DNA of 59,323 nt, from NCBI RefSeq assembly GCF_900102215.1, contig NZ_FNBG01000031.1, forward strand, positions 1-59,323, in the 5' to 3' direction. Shown here piece by piece: positions 9,583 to 19,216 of the stretch. Source of the stretch: Fontibacillus panacisegetis. GTDB lineage: Bacteria > Bacillota > Bacilli > Paenibacillales > Paenibacillaceae. The position numbers and the translations under genes were made by a program. The stretch's first letter is position 1. Each line of letters begins with the position of its first letter. Below the pieces are notes generated by a model. That model searched no databases, was not told the origin of the DNA, and saw only the letters and a program-made list of their open reading frames with translations.

Positions 9583-9618
9583 ACCCTGCCCTTCTCTCCA
9601 ACGAGAATCGGGCAGGTT
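9583..9618 (-). terminator. Terminator of the LTA synthase-like/MOSC operon
   Basis: On the minus strand an AACCTGCCC / GGGCAGGTTTT hairpin is followed by a T-rich tract, just after the MOSC gene stop codon. Confidence 0.8.
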
Positions 9619-9639
9619 CTGCAATTTGAATACCGGTCA

Positions 9640-10383
9640 TTAGTCATTTAACAATGAGCCAAGCCGTTTAGTAAAGGTGTCACGCCAGCTTGAGGACAAT
9701 TCTTCCACGTCTAAAATAGTCTGGATTCCCTTCGCATTTTCCTTATCATGAAACATCATTTGGTTGGCATACTGGAGAGTAATTCCGGCTGCATGATGTT
9801 GCTTTAGCGATAGTGTATCCTCTGGATTAACCCATCCCTCTTGAAGCACTCTTAAATAATATCCGGTATATCCCGTTTCCTGAACCATTGCAGGAAGCTC
9901 CTTCACTCCGTATCGGGCAGCGATTTTATAGCAGGGCTGTCTGGGCTGGCTTACCTGAACGACAGCTTCTCCGAACTGAAAAATATCACCGATGCATATC
10001 TGATCCTCCAGCATACCTTCAGTGGTTACATTTTCTCCAAACGCCCCCAGCGCCAAAGACAATCCCAGCTCTTGTTCCCAATAAGCATACCTTTCGAACG
10101 GGTAGACACATACCGCCTTATCTACTCCGCCATGATGCTTCAAATCTCCTTGTCCATCACCATCAAAGTTAAGAGATGACAAATAAATCCGCCCTTCAAT
10201 CGGAGTTTTGTGAAAACCGCTCATTATTTCCTTGTTCTGATACGTCATTACGACAGGTTTGCCTATATTAATCCCTTTTACCTTCATTTGTCGAATCGTG
10301 CTGATCGTATCCCCTACACTTCTGACATTGTCCATACTAGCCATTCCGTCCATTCCGTTCGCCCCCAACTGATACTTCAACAC
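9640..10383 (-). CDS. MOSC domain protein (YiiM-like)
   Basis: The 247-residue protein has a MOSC fold: GRIYLSSLNFDGDGQGDLKHHGGVDKAV, FGENVTTEGM, and the conserved cysteine in QPRQPCYKI that ligates molybdenum cofactor in the family. The C-terminal part fits the 3-alpha extension of YiiM-type proteins, which reduce N-hydroxylated substrates or detoxify them. The chosen GTG start has an AAGGA site seven bases upstream; the N-terminal ~30 residues before MKVKGINIGKP are unusual for the family, so a later start is possible. It begins 12 bp after the LTA synthase-like gene and is probably cotranscribed with it, though no functional link is obvious. Confidence 0.85.
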   Translation of the reverse strand: MLKYQLGANGMDGMASMDNVRSVGDTISTIRQMKVKGINIGKPVVMTYQNKEIMSGFHKTPIEGRIYLSSLNFDGDGQGDLKHHGGVDKAVCVYPFERYAYWEQELGLSLALGAFGENVTTEGMLEDQICIGDIFQFGEAVVQVSQPRQPCYKIAARYGVKELPAMVQETGYTGYYLRVLQEGWVNPEDTLSLKQHHAAGITLQYANQMMFHDKENAKGIQTILDVEELSSSWRDTFTKRLGSLLND

Positions 10384-10395
10384 TACATTTCCTTA

Positions 10396-12330
10396 TTAAT
10401 GACGTTTAGGCAACAGCTTTACATATTCATCAGACAGCTTCATCAATTGCGTAACATAGTCATAGTCGTTGCGATAGCTTGAGAAATCACTAACTGGCTG
10501 TAATGTGTCCAATGATATTGCAGAACCATCATCAAATCCCTGACCCGGCATAAACAGAATCTCATCGTTAAAAAATGATCCTGTTGGAAGATAATACCGC
10601 ATACCGAATACGTTATGATCAATATTCAGCAAATCCTGTCCCAATGCGGTAAAACCTTCATCGTTCAGAGAGATACCGAGTAAGTTAGCCATCGTAGGCA
10701 TCATATCAACCTGCCCCCCGGACTGATCTGATGTAATACCGAGATTTTGACCAGGTATATGCACTATAAAAGGAATGTTAAATCTACTAATTATATTATC
10801 ATATGGAATTCCAAGCTTAGACTTAATTTCTTCTGCACTTGTATCGCTTGGTTGAAGTCCGAAATGATCGCCATAAATAACAAGCATTGTATCATCCCAC
10901 ATATTAGCTTCCTTCAACTGCCCGATCAGCTTCCCAATCGCATAATCCGTATAATTAACAGCCGTAATATAATTACCAAGATTCGTTCCTTCGAGATCAG
11001 AGGTCAGCTTAATCTGACGTCTGTCTTCCGGTACTGTAAAAGGAGAATGGCTCGACGTTGTTACAAATTGGGCATAAAAGGACTTACCCTGACGATGAAT
11101 TTCACTCAGCTTCTCCATTCCAACCCGATACATTTCTTCATCAGATGCGCCGAAATTGTTGAACTGATCATTATTGTAGTAAGGCTTGTCATAATATTGA
11201 TCAAAATTTAATGCAGGATACAGCTTATTCCGATCCCAGAAGGTTACATTGTTAATATGGAACGTATTCGCCACATAACCATGCTTCTGCAATAAACGAG
11301 GCAAGCTGGGCAGCTCCCTGTTGCCGTAGCCTTTAGACATTGCTACTGCAGCCGTAGGATAAATAGACGTATTAGACATGAATTCAGCATCCGAGGTGTT
11401 GCCGGGGCCAATTTGCTGGAACACATGGGGAAAATAAACCCCTTCCTTGATCAACCCATTCAGTACAGGAGTAACCTCTTGCCCTCCGACTGACAGATGA
11501 ATCGGGAAATTTTGAAAAGATTCCATCTGAATCACAATCAGATTTTTTCCTTTTGCTGCCCCAAAATATTGGGGTTTAAGCGCCCCGTTACCGCCAGCTT
11601 GTGAATCGTCGCGATATGGGTAACTCGCCTGCAAGTCTGAAATTTTAGTTTTTGTCTCCTGCAAATTCCCCTCTGCAATCATTTTTTCCTCTTCATAATT
11701 ACGAAGAGCCGCATCGACCTGGAAATTCAATAAGCCTATCTTCTCTGCACGAAACAGCTCATTATCGACCTTGCCGCCGGATCGCACAGAAACAACCGAT
11801 ATAGCAATGCTGATAATCATCACGACTGCTACACTTAGCTTCCAGATCCGACCGCTTCTTAACGGCCTCACATCTGCTGTCTGAAAACGGAGTCCTCCTC
11901 TTCTGGATTTACGCCGTGCCAGCACAAGGCTCACGGTTCTCCATAATGCAAGTACAGCAAAATCAGCAAAGTATAAAAATTGCTCCGGCCGCAGTAATGC
12001 ATTGACGCTAGCGCGAATTTGCGGAACCTGATTCAGCTCGCTTAATACAACATAAGTCGGCACGGTTCCGAAATGCGCATAATACAGCGTGACAGCAAAA
12101 AGCAAAAACGAAAACAGAAAGTTAAAAATCTGATAGACAATACCTTTTCTTTTTACAGAAAATATCAGCTCCACAGCGCAAAACAAGACTAATATAGACA
12201 ATGCTTCGGCAGGCAAACTCTTCCACCCTGTTTCTCCGAAAACAAAAACACGAAGCAATATAACTTTAAGAAGTAATAGAATATATATACCTATAAATTT
12301 ACTTCTATCTGAAATCGTACGAAGCCCCAT
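10396..12330 (-). CDS. Lipoteichoic acid synthase-family membrane sulfatase-like enzyme
   Basis: The N-terminal ~180 residues hold about five membrane segments, followed by an extracellular alkaline-phosphatase/sulfatase domain, the layout of LtaS-type polyglycerol-phosphate synthases and primases. Metal and catalytic residues are visible: QMESFQ (E270), the threonine nucleophile in GPGNTSDAEF (T312), and a downstream YGDHFG motif. At 644 residues the length matches LtaS, YfnI, YqgS and YvgJ of B. subtilis; which paralogue it matches cannot be decided here. Function expected: transfer of glycerol phosphate from phosphatidylglycerol to a growing teichoic acid chain on the outer membrane face. 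The ribosome binding site before the ATG is weak. Confidence 0.9.
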   Translation of the reverse strand: MGLRTISDRSKFIGIYILLLLKVILLRVFVFGETGWKSLPAEALSILVLFCAVELIFSVKRKGIVYQIFNFLFSFLLFAVTLYYAHFGTVPTYVVLSELNQVPQIRASVNALLRPEQFLYFADFAVLALWRTVSLVLARRKSRRGGLRFQTADVRPLRSGRIWKLSVAVVMIISIAISVVSVRSGGKVDNELFRAEKIGLLNFQVDAALRNYEEEKMIAEGNLQETKTKISDLQASYPYRDDSQAGGNGALKPQYFGAAKGKNLIVIQMESFQNFPIHLSVGGQEVTPVLNGLIKEGVYFPHVFQQIGPGNTSDAEFMSNTSIYPTAAVAMSKGYGNRELPSLPRLLQKHGYVANTFHINNVTFWDRNKLYPALNFDQYYDKPYYNNDQFNNFGASDEEMYRVGMEKLSEIHRQGKSFYAQFVTTSSHSPFTVPEDRRQIKLTSDLEGTNLGNYITAVNYTDYAIGKLIGQLKEANMWDDTMLVIYGDHFGLQPSDTSAEEIKSKLGIPYDNIISRFNIPFIVHIPGQNLGITSDQSGGQVDMMPTMANLLGISLNDEGFTALGQDLLNIDHNVFGMRYYLPTGSFFNDEILFMPGQGFDDGSAISLDTLQPVSDFSSYRNDYDYVTQLMKLSDEYVKLLPKRH

Positions 12331-12452
12331 CTGTATTTCATCTCTTCTCTATAAATGTTTTACAAATGTAAACATTATATCAACAATGTAAATAATAATC
12401 TAATTACTAGAGAAATCATTTTCCGATTTTAGTCACAGCACTACCAAAACAG

Positions 12453-12482
12453 AAGAACCGTCCGTAATCCGGACGGTTCTTG
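12453..12482 (-). terminator. Hairpin terminator after the Spo0E-like gene
   Basis: A perfect inverted repeat AAGAACCGTCCG / CGGACGGTTCTT around a 6-base loop lies ~95 bp beyond the Spo0E-like gene. On the minus strand it is followed by CTGTTTTGG, a modest T tract. Confidence 0.55.
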
Positions 12483-12575
12483 CAACATCATATAATCCCA
12501 CATTATGCAGCTCTGAGCGAAGACGATACTTAACAGCAATAAAATCCAGTTTCTCTTAGAAGCATCCAATATTCT

Positions 12576-12824
12576 TCAAGCTCTATATCTTATCTCTTCA
12601 AAAAGTCGACTACTTTCAACCGTTGGCTTCTTGGCATATCTAGTATCGTTATATCTTACTTTATTATATGAATTAATCAATTTATCAAGCTCCATAGATT
12701 GCTTGAGTACACGTACGTCTCGAAATCCGTATTTCATGACGAGCTCATTAAGTCCGTCTCTTTCTTCTTCAATTCTACACTTTATATATTCAGAGTTACT
12801 ATTAAACTCAAAACTATTCATCAT
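12576..12824 (-). CDS. Spo0E-like aspartyl-phosphate phosphatase
   Basis: An 82-residue protein with an ATG behind AAGGTGGTG. Its helical hairpin (IEEERDGLNELVMKYGFRDV, then VLKQSMELDKLINSY) is that of the Spo0E/YisI/YnzD family, including the SxELD signature at 43-47 that removes phosphate from Spo0A~P and so delays sporulation. The family is small (50-90 residues) and the length fits. It stands alone. Several paralogues usually exist per genome, so the exact target is uncertain. Confidence 0.85.
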   Translation of the reverse strand: MMNSFEFNSNSEYIKCRIEEERDGLNELVMKYGFRDVRVLKQSMELDKLINSYNKVRYNDTRYAKKPTVESSRLFEEIRYRA

Positions 12825-12955
12825 AATTACACACCACCTTATTTATATCATAGGTTATGTTGCTAAATATTTACTGTTCAAATGTTATGCATAATATATA
12901 TTTTTTGGAAGTATATAGGATATTGTTTTGCATTTTATGTCTTTCTAGTATGACA

Positions 12956-12988
12956 AAAAGAACTGGCTTAATGCCAGTCCTTTTTGTA
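12956..12988 (-). terminator. Terminator of the XRE/helical-repeat regulator
   Basis: The stem AAAGGACTGGC / GCCAGTTCTTT with a T run on the minus strand lies ~70 bp beyond the regulator stop codon. Confidence 0.75.
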
Positions 12989-13056
12989 CTAATCCTTAAT
13001 TACCAGCCATGTGACAACTGTCTCAATACGCTAGAACCAGCTACGACACAACAGAA

Positions 13057-14475
13057 CTAAACATAAACACGGTTGGAACCACCTAAGATATTTACTTTTT
13101 CATGATCCCACAAATTTCTGCATAAATTATTATAAGTCTGACATTGTTGATCAGAAGCGAATCGGCGGTACAACTCGAACATAACCATACTATTAAATAT
13201 GTGCTCCTTATTATTTAAGGTCACTGATATCGCCATGCTATATAACAGGTTCTTTATGCCTTCCCGATGAAGACCCTTTCTGAAGTTATAGACGGCAAAG
13301 TTCTGAAAGAACACAGAACAACGCAAATTATACGATAATTTTTCTGGATAGCTATTAGTTGCCACTCTTTGAGTTAACCTGTGATCTGTATCAACATTTC
13401 CGTATTGCTCAATTTTATATGAAAATTTAAAGAGAATCTCATCGATAAAAAAGTGGTACCGATTAGCCGATTCCAATAAAATAGTTAATCCTTCAACAAT
13501 TTCATCAGGATGTTCTTCCAGAAAACAAACATATTCCGGGATTCTATTGCGATCTCCTGCTTTGATCTCTAGGTTAATAAAGTTCGCCTCTGCCAAAGAT
13601 TTCAGTTTATTCACTTCATCCAGTCCTTGTTGATCTAAACCCTCAAACCAACTCAGATCAGCATATTGGGAAATCCAATTCCTCGCTTCCTCGAACATTC
13701 CACGATATTCATACGATGCAGCTTTGAACAGATAAGATTTGCCGTAGTAGTATACGAGTGGGTGATCAGGATTAAAATCGTCTGACTTCCATACCTGTCT
13801 CTTATATAACTTAACTGCCAATTCACTCAATTCATCCGCATAATTCTCTACCTCAGTCCAACTGGACCTGACTGCATAAACTTCAGCAAGCAACAACAGA
13901 CCGTTCAAAGCATACGCTTCCGGCAGGCGATATCGGTAAGGCAAAAATTGAATGACAGCTTTATAACCCTTACGACAGTCTCCCTGATAAATCTGAAATA
14001 GACGATAGTAGCTTATCGCAAGTCGCTCCATATGACTTGAGTGCTCACTATCAACGACGCTCTCGTATAATATAGCCGCCGCTTCGTACAAGCCTTTCTC
14101 AAACAAAATTTCAGCAGTATTGAAAATACCGGAAATATGCCAAAAATCTTTACATAACCGATTCGAGATTCGCTGAATACATCCGTATTTCTTAAGTTCA
14201 GCACAACGAAGCATAAAAGGACGAAGCCGTCGCCAATGAGGAGCTTGAGGCGCAAAAAACTCATCAACATACAAATCGTAAAGACTGCCTTCCGGAAGAC
14301 CCATCGCATAAGTCATTCGATCCAGTTGTCCTATAGCGATTGGTCGATTACCATTTAGAATGCCACTTAACGTACCCGCGTTAATACCGGAAGTTCCAGC
14401 AAAATGATGAAGAGTCATCTCTTCTCTCTTAATGAAACCTTCCAGCTCTGCGCAAATCGTAGATGTGTGCTTCAA
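13057..14475 (-). CDS. XRE-type DNA-binding protein with C-terminal helical (TPR-like) repeats
   Basis: The N-terminus carries a helix-turn-helix of the Cro/CI type (GFIKREEMTLHHFAGTSGINAGTLSGILNGNRPI), followed by ~390 residues of alpha-helical pairs resembling TPRs (for example AILFEKGLYEAAAILYESVV and SYLFKAASYEYRGMFEEARNW). This is the layout of RRNPP-like or related peptide-responsive regulators, but no partner peptide gene is seen nearby. The start is uncertain: a TTG at 14475 follows ATAGGGGG at suitable distance (472 residues), whereas a TTG at 14508 would add 11 residues. It is divergent from nothing and stands alone between two terminators. Target genes unknown. Confidence 0.7.
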   Translation of the reverse strand: MKHTSTICAELEGFIKREEMTLHHFAGTSGINAGTLSGILNGNRPIAIGQLDRMTYAMGLPEGSLYDLYVDEFFAPQAPHWRRLRPFMLRCAELKKYGCIQRISNRLCKDFWHISGIFNTAEILFEKGLYEAAAILYESVVDSEHSSHMERLAISYYRLFQIYQGDCRKGYKAVIQFLPYRYRLPEAYALNGLLLLAEVYAVRSSWTEVENYADELSELAVKLYKRQVWKSDDFNPDHPLVYYYGKSYLFKAASYEYRGMFEEARNWISQYADLSWFEGLDQQGLDEVNKLKSLAEANFINLEIKAGDRNRIPEYVCFLEEHPDEIVEGLTILLESANRYHFFIDEILFKFSYKIEQYGNVDTDHRLTQRVATNSYPEKLSYNLRCSVFFQNFAVYNFRKGLHREGIKNLLYSMAISVTLNNKEHIFNSMVMFELYRRFASDQQCQTYNNLCRNLWDHEKVNILGGSNRVYV

Positions 14476-14593
14476 ACAGCAACCACCCCCTATCAGATCC
14501 TCCACCAACCACCCAATATATAGGAAATTATAGTATGTATGTTCATATTATACCTATTATTTACAACCGTCAACATAAAAATATGCCAAAAAA

Positions 14594-14634
14594 ATAAATC
14601 CGATGATTTTCGCAACTTTCGCAATTCATCGGAT
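14594..14634 (-). terminator. Terminator of the aldo/keto reductase gene
   Basis: On the minus strand ATCCGATGA / TCATCGGAT plus inner AATTGCG/CGCAAAA-type pairing is followed by TTATTTTTTT, 18 bp past the stop codon. Confidence 0.8.
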
Positions 14635-14652
14635 CATTGTTATTCTTGCAAC

Positions 14653-15546
14653 CTAATCTAGCAGGTTTGCTGCCCTAGCATTAGCTTCTACTTGAGCCGG
14701 GTTTTTGCAACCCGGTATTACTGCACTGACGACCGGATGGCGTAAACACCAAGCTAATGCCCACTGCGCCATATCTACTCCTTCAGACACTTCATTTTTA
14801 CGAATCATTTGCACTTCCTCAAGCTTGCGCATAGTGCTTTGGGCATCATGACGATGCCGAACATCGGTGGACTCAAAGGTAGCTCCAGGCTTATATTTGC
14901 CGCTTAAATAGCCGCTAGCAAGCGGAACCCGGGCCAACACTCCCAAATCCTGTTGTTCACAGGAAGGGAATACACGGTTTTCTGGAACCCGATCCAGACG
15001 ATTGTACACAACCTGAATAACTGAGGAATTAACCCTTGTGGAATTTTCGGTCTGATGTAGATTGTCATTGCTGCCGATGGAAGTGCCCAAGAATCGAATT
15101 TTCCCTGCTTGAATCTGCTTGTCCAGCAACGTCCACAAATCATCATTATCAAATGCCTCATCTCTTCCTGAATGGAATTGATATAGGTCGATGTATTCAG
15201 TGCGAAGCGCCTTCAGGGAAGCATCAAGCTGTTTCAACACATCCTGCGCATCAAAAACATCGGTACGTGTAAAACGCTCATGAAAATGGTGACCGAATTT
15301 AGTCGCAATAATCCAATCTTCACGTTTTCGGCGACTAATATAGTCTCCGATCAGCGACTCTGACAAATGATCTCCATAACATTCCGCTGTATCAATCAGG
15401 TTAATGCCAAGCTCCTGACCCTTATCCAGAATAGAGTCGACATCATTCTGAGTGAACTGTTGGCCCCATTCTCCTCCAAACTGCCACGTCCCGATTCCAA
15501 TAACGGATACATCCAGTTCTGTTTTTCCTAATCTGCGATATTTCAA
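14653..15546 (-). CDS. Aldo/keto reductase
   Basis: This 297-residue TIM-barrel NADPH-dependent oxidoreductase starts at TTG behind AAGGAGG. The catalytic tetrad is readable: D in NLIDTAECYG, Y in that same segment, K in WIIATKFGHHF and H in YIDLYQFHSG. The N-terminal MKYRRLGKTELDVSVIGIGTWQFGGEWG and C-terminal VSAVIPGCKNPAQVEANARAA are typical of the AKR family that includes B. subtilis IolS/YhdN-like general stress enzymes. The physiological substrate is not predictable. It lies 68 bp downstream of the aldehyde dehydrogenase gene on the same strand, so the two may form a carbonyl-detoxification unit. Confidence 0.9.
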   Translation of the reverse strand: MKYRRLGKTELDVSVIGIGTWQFGGEWGQQFTQNDVDSILDKGQELGINLIDTAECYGDHLSESLIGDYISRRKREDWIIATKFGHHFHERFTRTDVFDAQDVLKQLDASLKALRTEYIDLYQFHSGRDEAFDNDDLWTLLDKQIQAGKIRFLGTSIGSNDNLHQTENSTRVNSSVIQVVYNRLDRVPENRVFPSCEQQDLGVLARVPLASGYLSGKYKPGATFESTDVRHRHDAQSTMRKLEEVQMIRKNEVSEGVDMAQWALAWCLRHPVVSAVIPGCKNPAQVEANARAANLLD

Positions 15547-15614
15547 CTGGCACGGCCTCCTTATCTATTGTGTTTTCTATTTTACTCTAACGTTGCTTAT
15601 ATTAGTCGCAAGTA

Positions 15615-16997
15615 CTATTTCATGAATTTTTTAATCCATTTCAGCTTTCGTTCATTATATGGGGGAAAGATCAAATCCAAATTGATTCTAGTCGACTTTT
15701 TCAGCACACTTTTGCGATGGGAGAAAGAATCAAAGCTGTGCTTGCCATGATAAGACCCCATACCCGATGATCCTACTCCGCCAAAAGGCAAATAAGGGCT
15801 GACCAAATGCAGCACTGTATCGTTTACACATCCGCCACCAAAAGAAACAGACTCCAGCACCCTGTTTTCGACGCTTTTATTCTCGGTAAACAAATACAAG
15901 GCAAGCGGCTTAGGTCTAGCATTTACCTTATCAATGACAAGAGATAAATCGTCATATTCCAGAACAGGCATAATCGGGCCGAATATTTCCTCTTCCATCA
16001 CTTTGTCGTTCCATTCCACTCCATTCATTATTGTAGGTGCAAAGTACAAATCTTCCCGATCTCCATTTCCTCCAGCAACAACTTTTGTATGATAGAGAAG
16101 GCCATTCAGACGATCCCATTGCCGGGTATTTACGATCTTTCCATAATCGGGAGAGTCCTTAGGGTCAGCTCCGTAAAAAGCGGTGATTTGTTCCTTCATT
16201 TTTACAATCAACGCTTCTTTTATGTCTCGATGAGCCAGCACATAATCCGGGGCAACACAAGTTTGTCCTGTATTCAAAAATTTGCCCCATACGATTCGTC
16301 CAGCAGCTAGATCCAGATTAGTCTCTCGGTCTACAATGCATGGGCTTTTGCCCCCAAGCTCCAAAATCACCGGCACCAAATTACCCGCCGCAGCTTCCAT
16401 AACAATCTTTCCAACTCCAATGCTGCCTGTAAAAAATATCAGATCAAAAGGAGTATGAATCAATATCGAAGTAATCTCCTTACCGCCCTCGAGCGTAATT
16501 ATATAAGTCTCATCAAAGCAATCCGCTAAAATTTCTGCAATGATTGCAGATACATGTGGAGTATATTCAGATGGCTTGACTACCGCGCAATTCCCTGCAG
16601 ATATCGCTCCGATTAACGGGTCCATAACTAGCATAAATGGATAGTTAAAAGGACCAATAATGAGAGTAGATCCATACGGTTCAGAATAAATATAGCTGGT
16701 TGATCCAAAATGAACGATCGGAGTTCGCACCCGCTGCGGCTTGGCCCATTTTTTAAGATTTTTCATAGCATGGCTAATACTGTCATATACCGTTCCGATT
16801 TCCGTGGCGTACGCTTCAAATTCAGATTTGCCCAGATCAGCAAATAATGCTTCCATTACGAGCTTCTCACGTTCCTTAATAGCAGATTTAAGAGTCTCCA
16901 ACTGTTTTAAACGGAAAGCGACTGATTTAGTAGCCCCTGACTGAACCATCTGCTTTTGCCGATTGACAATTTCCTGCACACTCTGCGAATCCATCAT
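15615..16997 (-). CDS. Aldehyde dehydrogenase (class 3-like)
   Basis: A 460-residue NAD(P)-dependent aldehyde dehydrogenase. The catalytic cysteine is in FLNTGQTCVAPDYV (C247 from the chosen start) and the general base in VILELGGKSP (E213). The missing N-terminal extension and the hydrophobic, basic C-terminus (RKSVLKKSTRINLDLIFPPYNERKLKWIKKF) match the class-3/fatty-aldehyde subgroup, such as B. subtilis YwdH (AldH). The ATG at 16997 is preferred because GGGAGGGGGAG lies directly upstream; an ATG at 17024 lacks a site. It oxidises aldehydes to acids, probably medium to long chain, near the membrane. Confidence 0.92.
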   Translation of the reverse strand: MMDSQSVQEIVNRQKQMVQSGATKSVAFRLKQLETLKSAIKEREKLVMEALFADLGKSEFEAYATEIGTVYDSISHAMKNLKKWAKPQRVRTPIVHFGSTSYIYSEPYGSTLIIGPFNYPFMLVMDPLIGAISAGNCAVVKPSEYTPHVSAIIAEILADCFDETYIITLEGGKEITSILIHTPFDLIFFTGSIGVGKIVMEAAAGNLVPVILELGGKSPCIVDRETNLDLAAGRIVWGKFLNTGQTCVAPDYVLAHRDIKEALIVKMKEQITAFYGADPKDSPDYGKIVNTRQWDRLNGLLYHTKVVAGGNGDREDLYFAPTIMNGVEWNDKVMEEEIFGPIMPVLEYDDLSLVIDKVNARPKPLALYLFTENKSVENRVLESVSFGGGCVNDTVLHLVSPYLPFGGVGSSGMGSYHGKHSFDSFSHRKSVLKKSTRINLDLIFPPYNERKLKWIKKFMK

Positions 16998-17257
16998 CAA
17001 CTCCCCCTCCCATTCTAATTCCATTGTTATCCTTCATGATACCTTATTGACGTAATTTTATCGTTATTTTTACAAATCGCAAGTTTCCTCAGTTTCATGT
17101 TTATTTGCCCCTCTTTTTCACACATCCAAGAAGTTTCAGCAAATGCTCATTTAGCTTTCAGTTCCCTTTCAGCTGCCCGCAGTAACATGAATTACGTGCT
17201 CAAAAGGTTCTCCAATTCGAGGAGCTTAATCCAGTTATTAATAAGGAGAGTGTTCTT

Positions 17258-18196
17258 ATGATAAGTTCCAAACCTATAAAATCCAGACGAAAATTGTACG
17301 CTATACTGCTTCTGGTCCTTTTAGTAGTAGGAGCGATTTTATACGGACTTGCCGACCGATATTTAATCCAGCATGTAGAGATCGTCGTGGATGATGGCAA
17401 TTCAAGCGGCAATAAAAATAGTGTTACAGGTAAAGCGGTGTACGACGACTGGAGCTATAACAGCGACAATCTTCAAATTAAAATCGATCAGGTAGAACGC
17501 GGCTCGGGATCTGACAAAATCACTTACTATGTTGCAGACGTTCAGTTGAAAAACGGAACTAACCTTCTATCAGCTTTTGCAGACGACAGCTTTGGACGCA
17601 ATATTATCGAGAACACATCGGAGATTGCTTCTACCAACAATGCTATATTCGCCATTAATGGAGATTACTATGGCTTCCGCAGTGATGGTGTGATCATTCG
17701 AAACGGAACTGTATATCGAGATGAGCCTGCAAGAACAGGTCTGGCCTTACTCAATGACGGGACGATGAAATCATATGAGGAAGAAGATGCGGACTCCTCA
17801 ACACTGCTGTCTGATGGAGTGCTTAATACATTATCCTTTGGTCCTGTGCTGATTAAGGCTGGCGAAGTGACAAGCAATTTTGATCACGTCAAAATCGATA
17901 CCAACTTCGGGAACCGTTCCATTCAAAATGCAAATCCAAGAACAGGAATCGGGATGATCGCTCCAAATCATTACGTATTCATCGTTGTAGACGGCCGGAA
18001 GCAAGGGTATAGCCGTGGTATGACGTTAACTGAATTCGCTCAGGTTTTTGCGGATCTCGGGTGTACAGAAGCGTACAATCTTGATGGCGGCGGCTCTTCA
18101 ACGATGTATTTCATGGGTCGGGTTGTGAACAATCCTCTGGGCAAAAATAGAGAACGCGGCGTCAGCGACATTTTATATGTGAAAGAGGGTAAGTGA
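17258..18196 (+). CDS. Membrane-anchored phosphodiester glycosidase (NAGPA) domain protein
   Basis: The 312-residue protein starts with ATG behind AAGGAGAG and has one N-terminal membrane anchor (YAILLLVLLVVGAILYGLA). Residues ~120-310 form a phosphodiester glycosidase domain of the kind found in human uncovering enzyme NAGPA and in bacterial exopolysaccharide proteins: NAIFAINGDYYGFRSDGVIIRNGTVY, TGIGMI, and the YNLDGGGSSTMYF C-terminal motif. It faces outside and would act on phosphodiester-linked sugars of wall polymers or exopolysaccharide. Its stop codon is one base before the start of the GT2-GtrA gene, so the two are translated together and likely work in one pathway. Confidence 0.85.
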   Translation: MISSKPIKSRRKLYAILLLVLLVVGAILYGLADRYLIQHVEIVVDDGNSSGNKNSVTGKAVYDDWSYNSDNLQIKIDQVERGSGSDKITYYVADVQLKNGTNLLSAFADDSFGRNIIENTSEIASTNNAIFAINGDYYGFRSDGVIIRNGTVYRDEPARTGLALLNDGTMKSYEEEDADSSTLLSDGVLNTLSFGPVLIKAGEVTSNFDHVKIDTNFGNRSIQNANPRTGIGMIAPNHYVFIVVDGRKQGYSRGMTLTEFAQVFADLGCTEAYNLDGGGSSTMYFMGRVVNNPLGKNRERGVSDILYVKEGK

Positions 18197-18197
18197 T

Positions 18198-19214
18198 ATG
18201 GCTATACTTATTCCGGCATATGAACCTGACGAACGTCTGCTTGAGCTCATTCAAAAGCTGCGCAAGCGCTCTGACACCCGAATCATTATTGTTGACGACG
18301 GCAGTGGCAAGGAATATCAGAAAATATTCAACACGGCGGAAGCAGTTGGATGTATCGTTCTGCACCATGAAGTAAATCGGGGAAAAGGACGCGCTTTAAA
18401 GACAGGATTTCACTATTTAATGGAATCCGGAGGACAAGATATCGTAGTATGCGCCGACAGTGACGGACAGCATTTGCCTGAAGATATTATGGCAGTCAGT
18501 GAGATCGTCCAACAGGGAGATCATAAGATAGTTCTTGGCAGCCGGCGCTTTAGCGGCAAGGTTCCTCTGCGCAGCCGTTTTGGCAATTCGGTAACACGGG
18601 CGGTGTTTTCTTTTACAACAGGAACTAAAGTGTATGACACGCAGACAGGTCTGCGCGGGTATTCAGCGGATATGCTGGATTGGTTGTGTCAAATTTCCGG
18701 GGAACGTTTTGAGTACGAAATGAACTTACTGCTATCTGCACATCAGGAAGGATATAGCATTGAAGAGACTTTTATCGATACAGTGTATTTAGATGAGAAT
18801 AAATCATCACATTTTCGTCCATTAGCCGATTCAATCAGGGTATATCTGCCGATCATTTTATTTAGCGCATCGTCCATTGCTTCCGCCCTGTTAGACTTCG
18901 GGTTACTGCTGATCATTCAGCATATTAGTGCGAATCTGCTGTTATCGGTCGTCGCAGCACGCATTTGCAGCTCTATTTTTAATTACACCATGAATCGAAA
19001 TGTAGTGTTCCGCAAACAGAGTGGAGCTGCTGAAATCCATCATTCTATGCCTAAATATTTCTCGCTTGTCGTACTTGTACTCCTGCTGAATTACGGCTTT
19101 ATGTACCTGTATCATGAAATGATCGGATTAACAATAATCCCGGCCAAATTGTTGACCGAGATCACTTTATTCCTGTTCAGTTACTGGGCACAGCGCAAAT
19201 ACGTATATAAATAG
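18198..19214 (+). CDS. GT2 glycosyltransferase with C-terminal GtrA membrane domain
   Basis: Residues 1-~215 are a family-2 (GT-A) glycosyltransferase: MAILIPAYEPDERLLELI, IIVDDGSGKEY, VCADSDGQHLPEDI (DxD-like metal site) and a conserved TGLRGYS motif. Residues ~215-338 hold four membrane helices of the GtrA family (LLDFGLLLIIQHIS, SSIFNYTMNRNVVF, FLFSYWAQRKYVYK). The fusion resembles polyprenyl-phosphate glycosyltransferases that load and flip a lipid-linked sugar for decoration of wall polymers. Start follows GAGGGTAAGTGAT, which overlaps the stop of the upstream gene. With the NAGPA-like glycosidase it forms a tight two-gene operon for surface glycan modification and turnover. Confidence 0.88.
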   Translation: MAILIPAYEPDERLLELIQKLRKRSDTRIIIVDDGSGKEYQKIFNTAEAVGCIVLHHEVNRGKGRALKTGFHYLMESGGQDIVVCADSDGQHLPEDIMAVSEIVQQGDHKIVLGSRRFSGKVPLRSRFGNSVTRAVFSFTTGTKVYDTQTGLRGYSADMLDWLCQISGERFEYEMNLLLSAHQEGYSIEETFIDTVYLDENKSSHFRPLADSIRVYLPIILFSASSIASALLDFGLLLIIQHISANLLLSVVAARICSSIFNYTMNRNVVFRKQSGAAEIHHSMPKYFSLVVLVLLLNYGFMYLYHEMIGLTIIPAKLLTEITLFLFSYWAQRKYVYK

Positions 19215-19216
19215 CT

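Noticed and set aside
10747..11211. Plus-strand frame of 154 codons inside the LTA synthase-like gene
   Set aside because: Shadow of the catalytic domain on the other strand; no homology signal or ribosome binding site.
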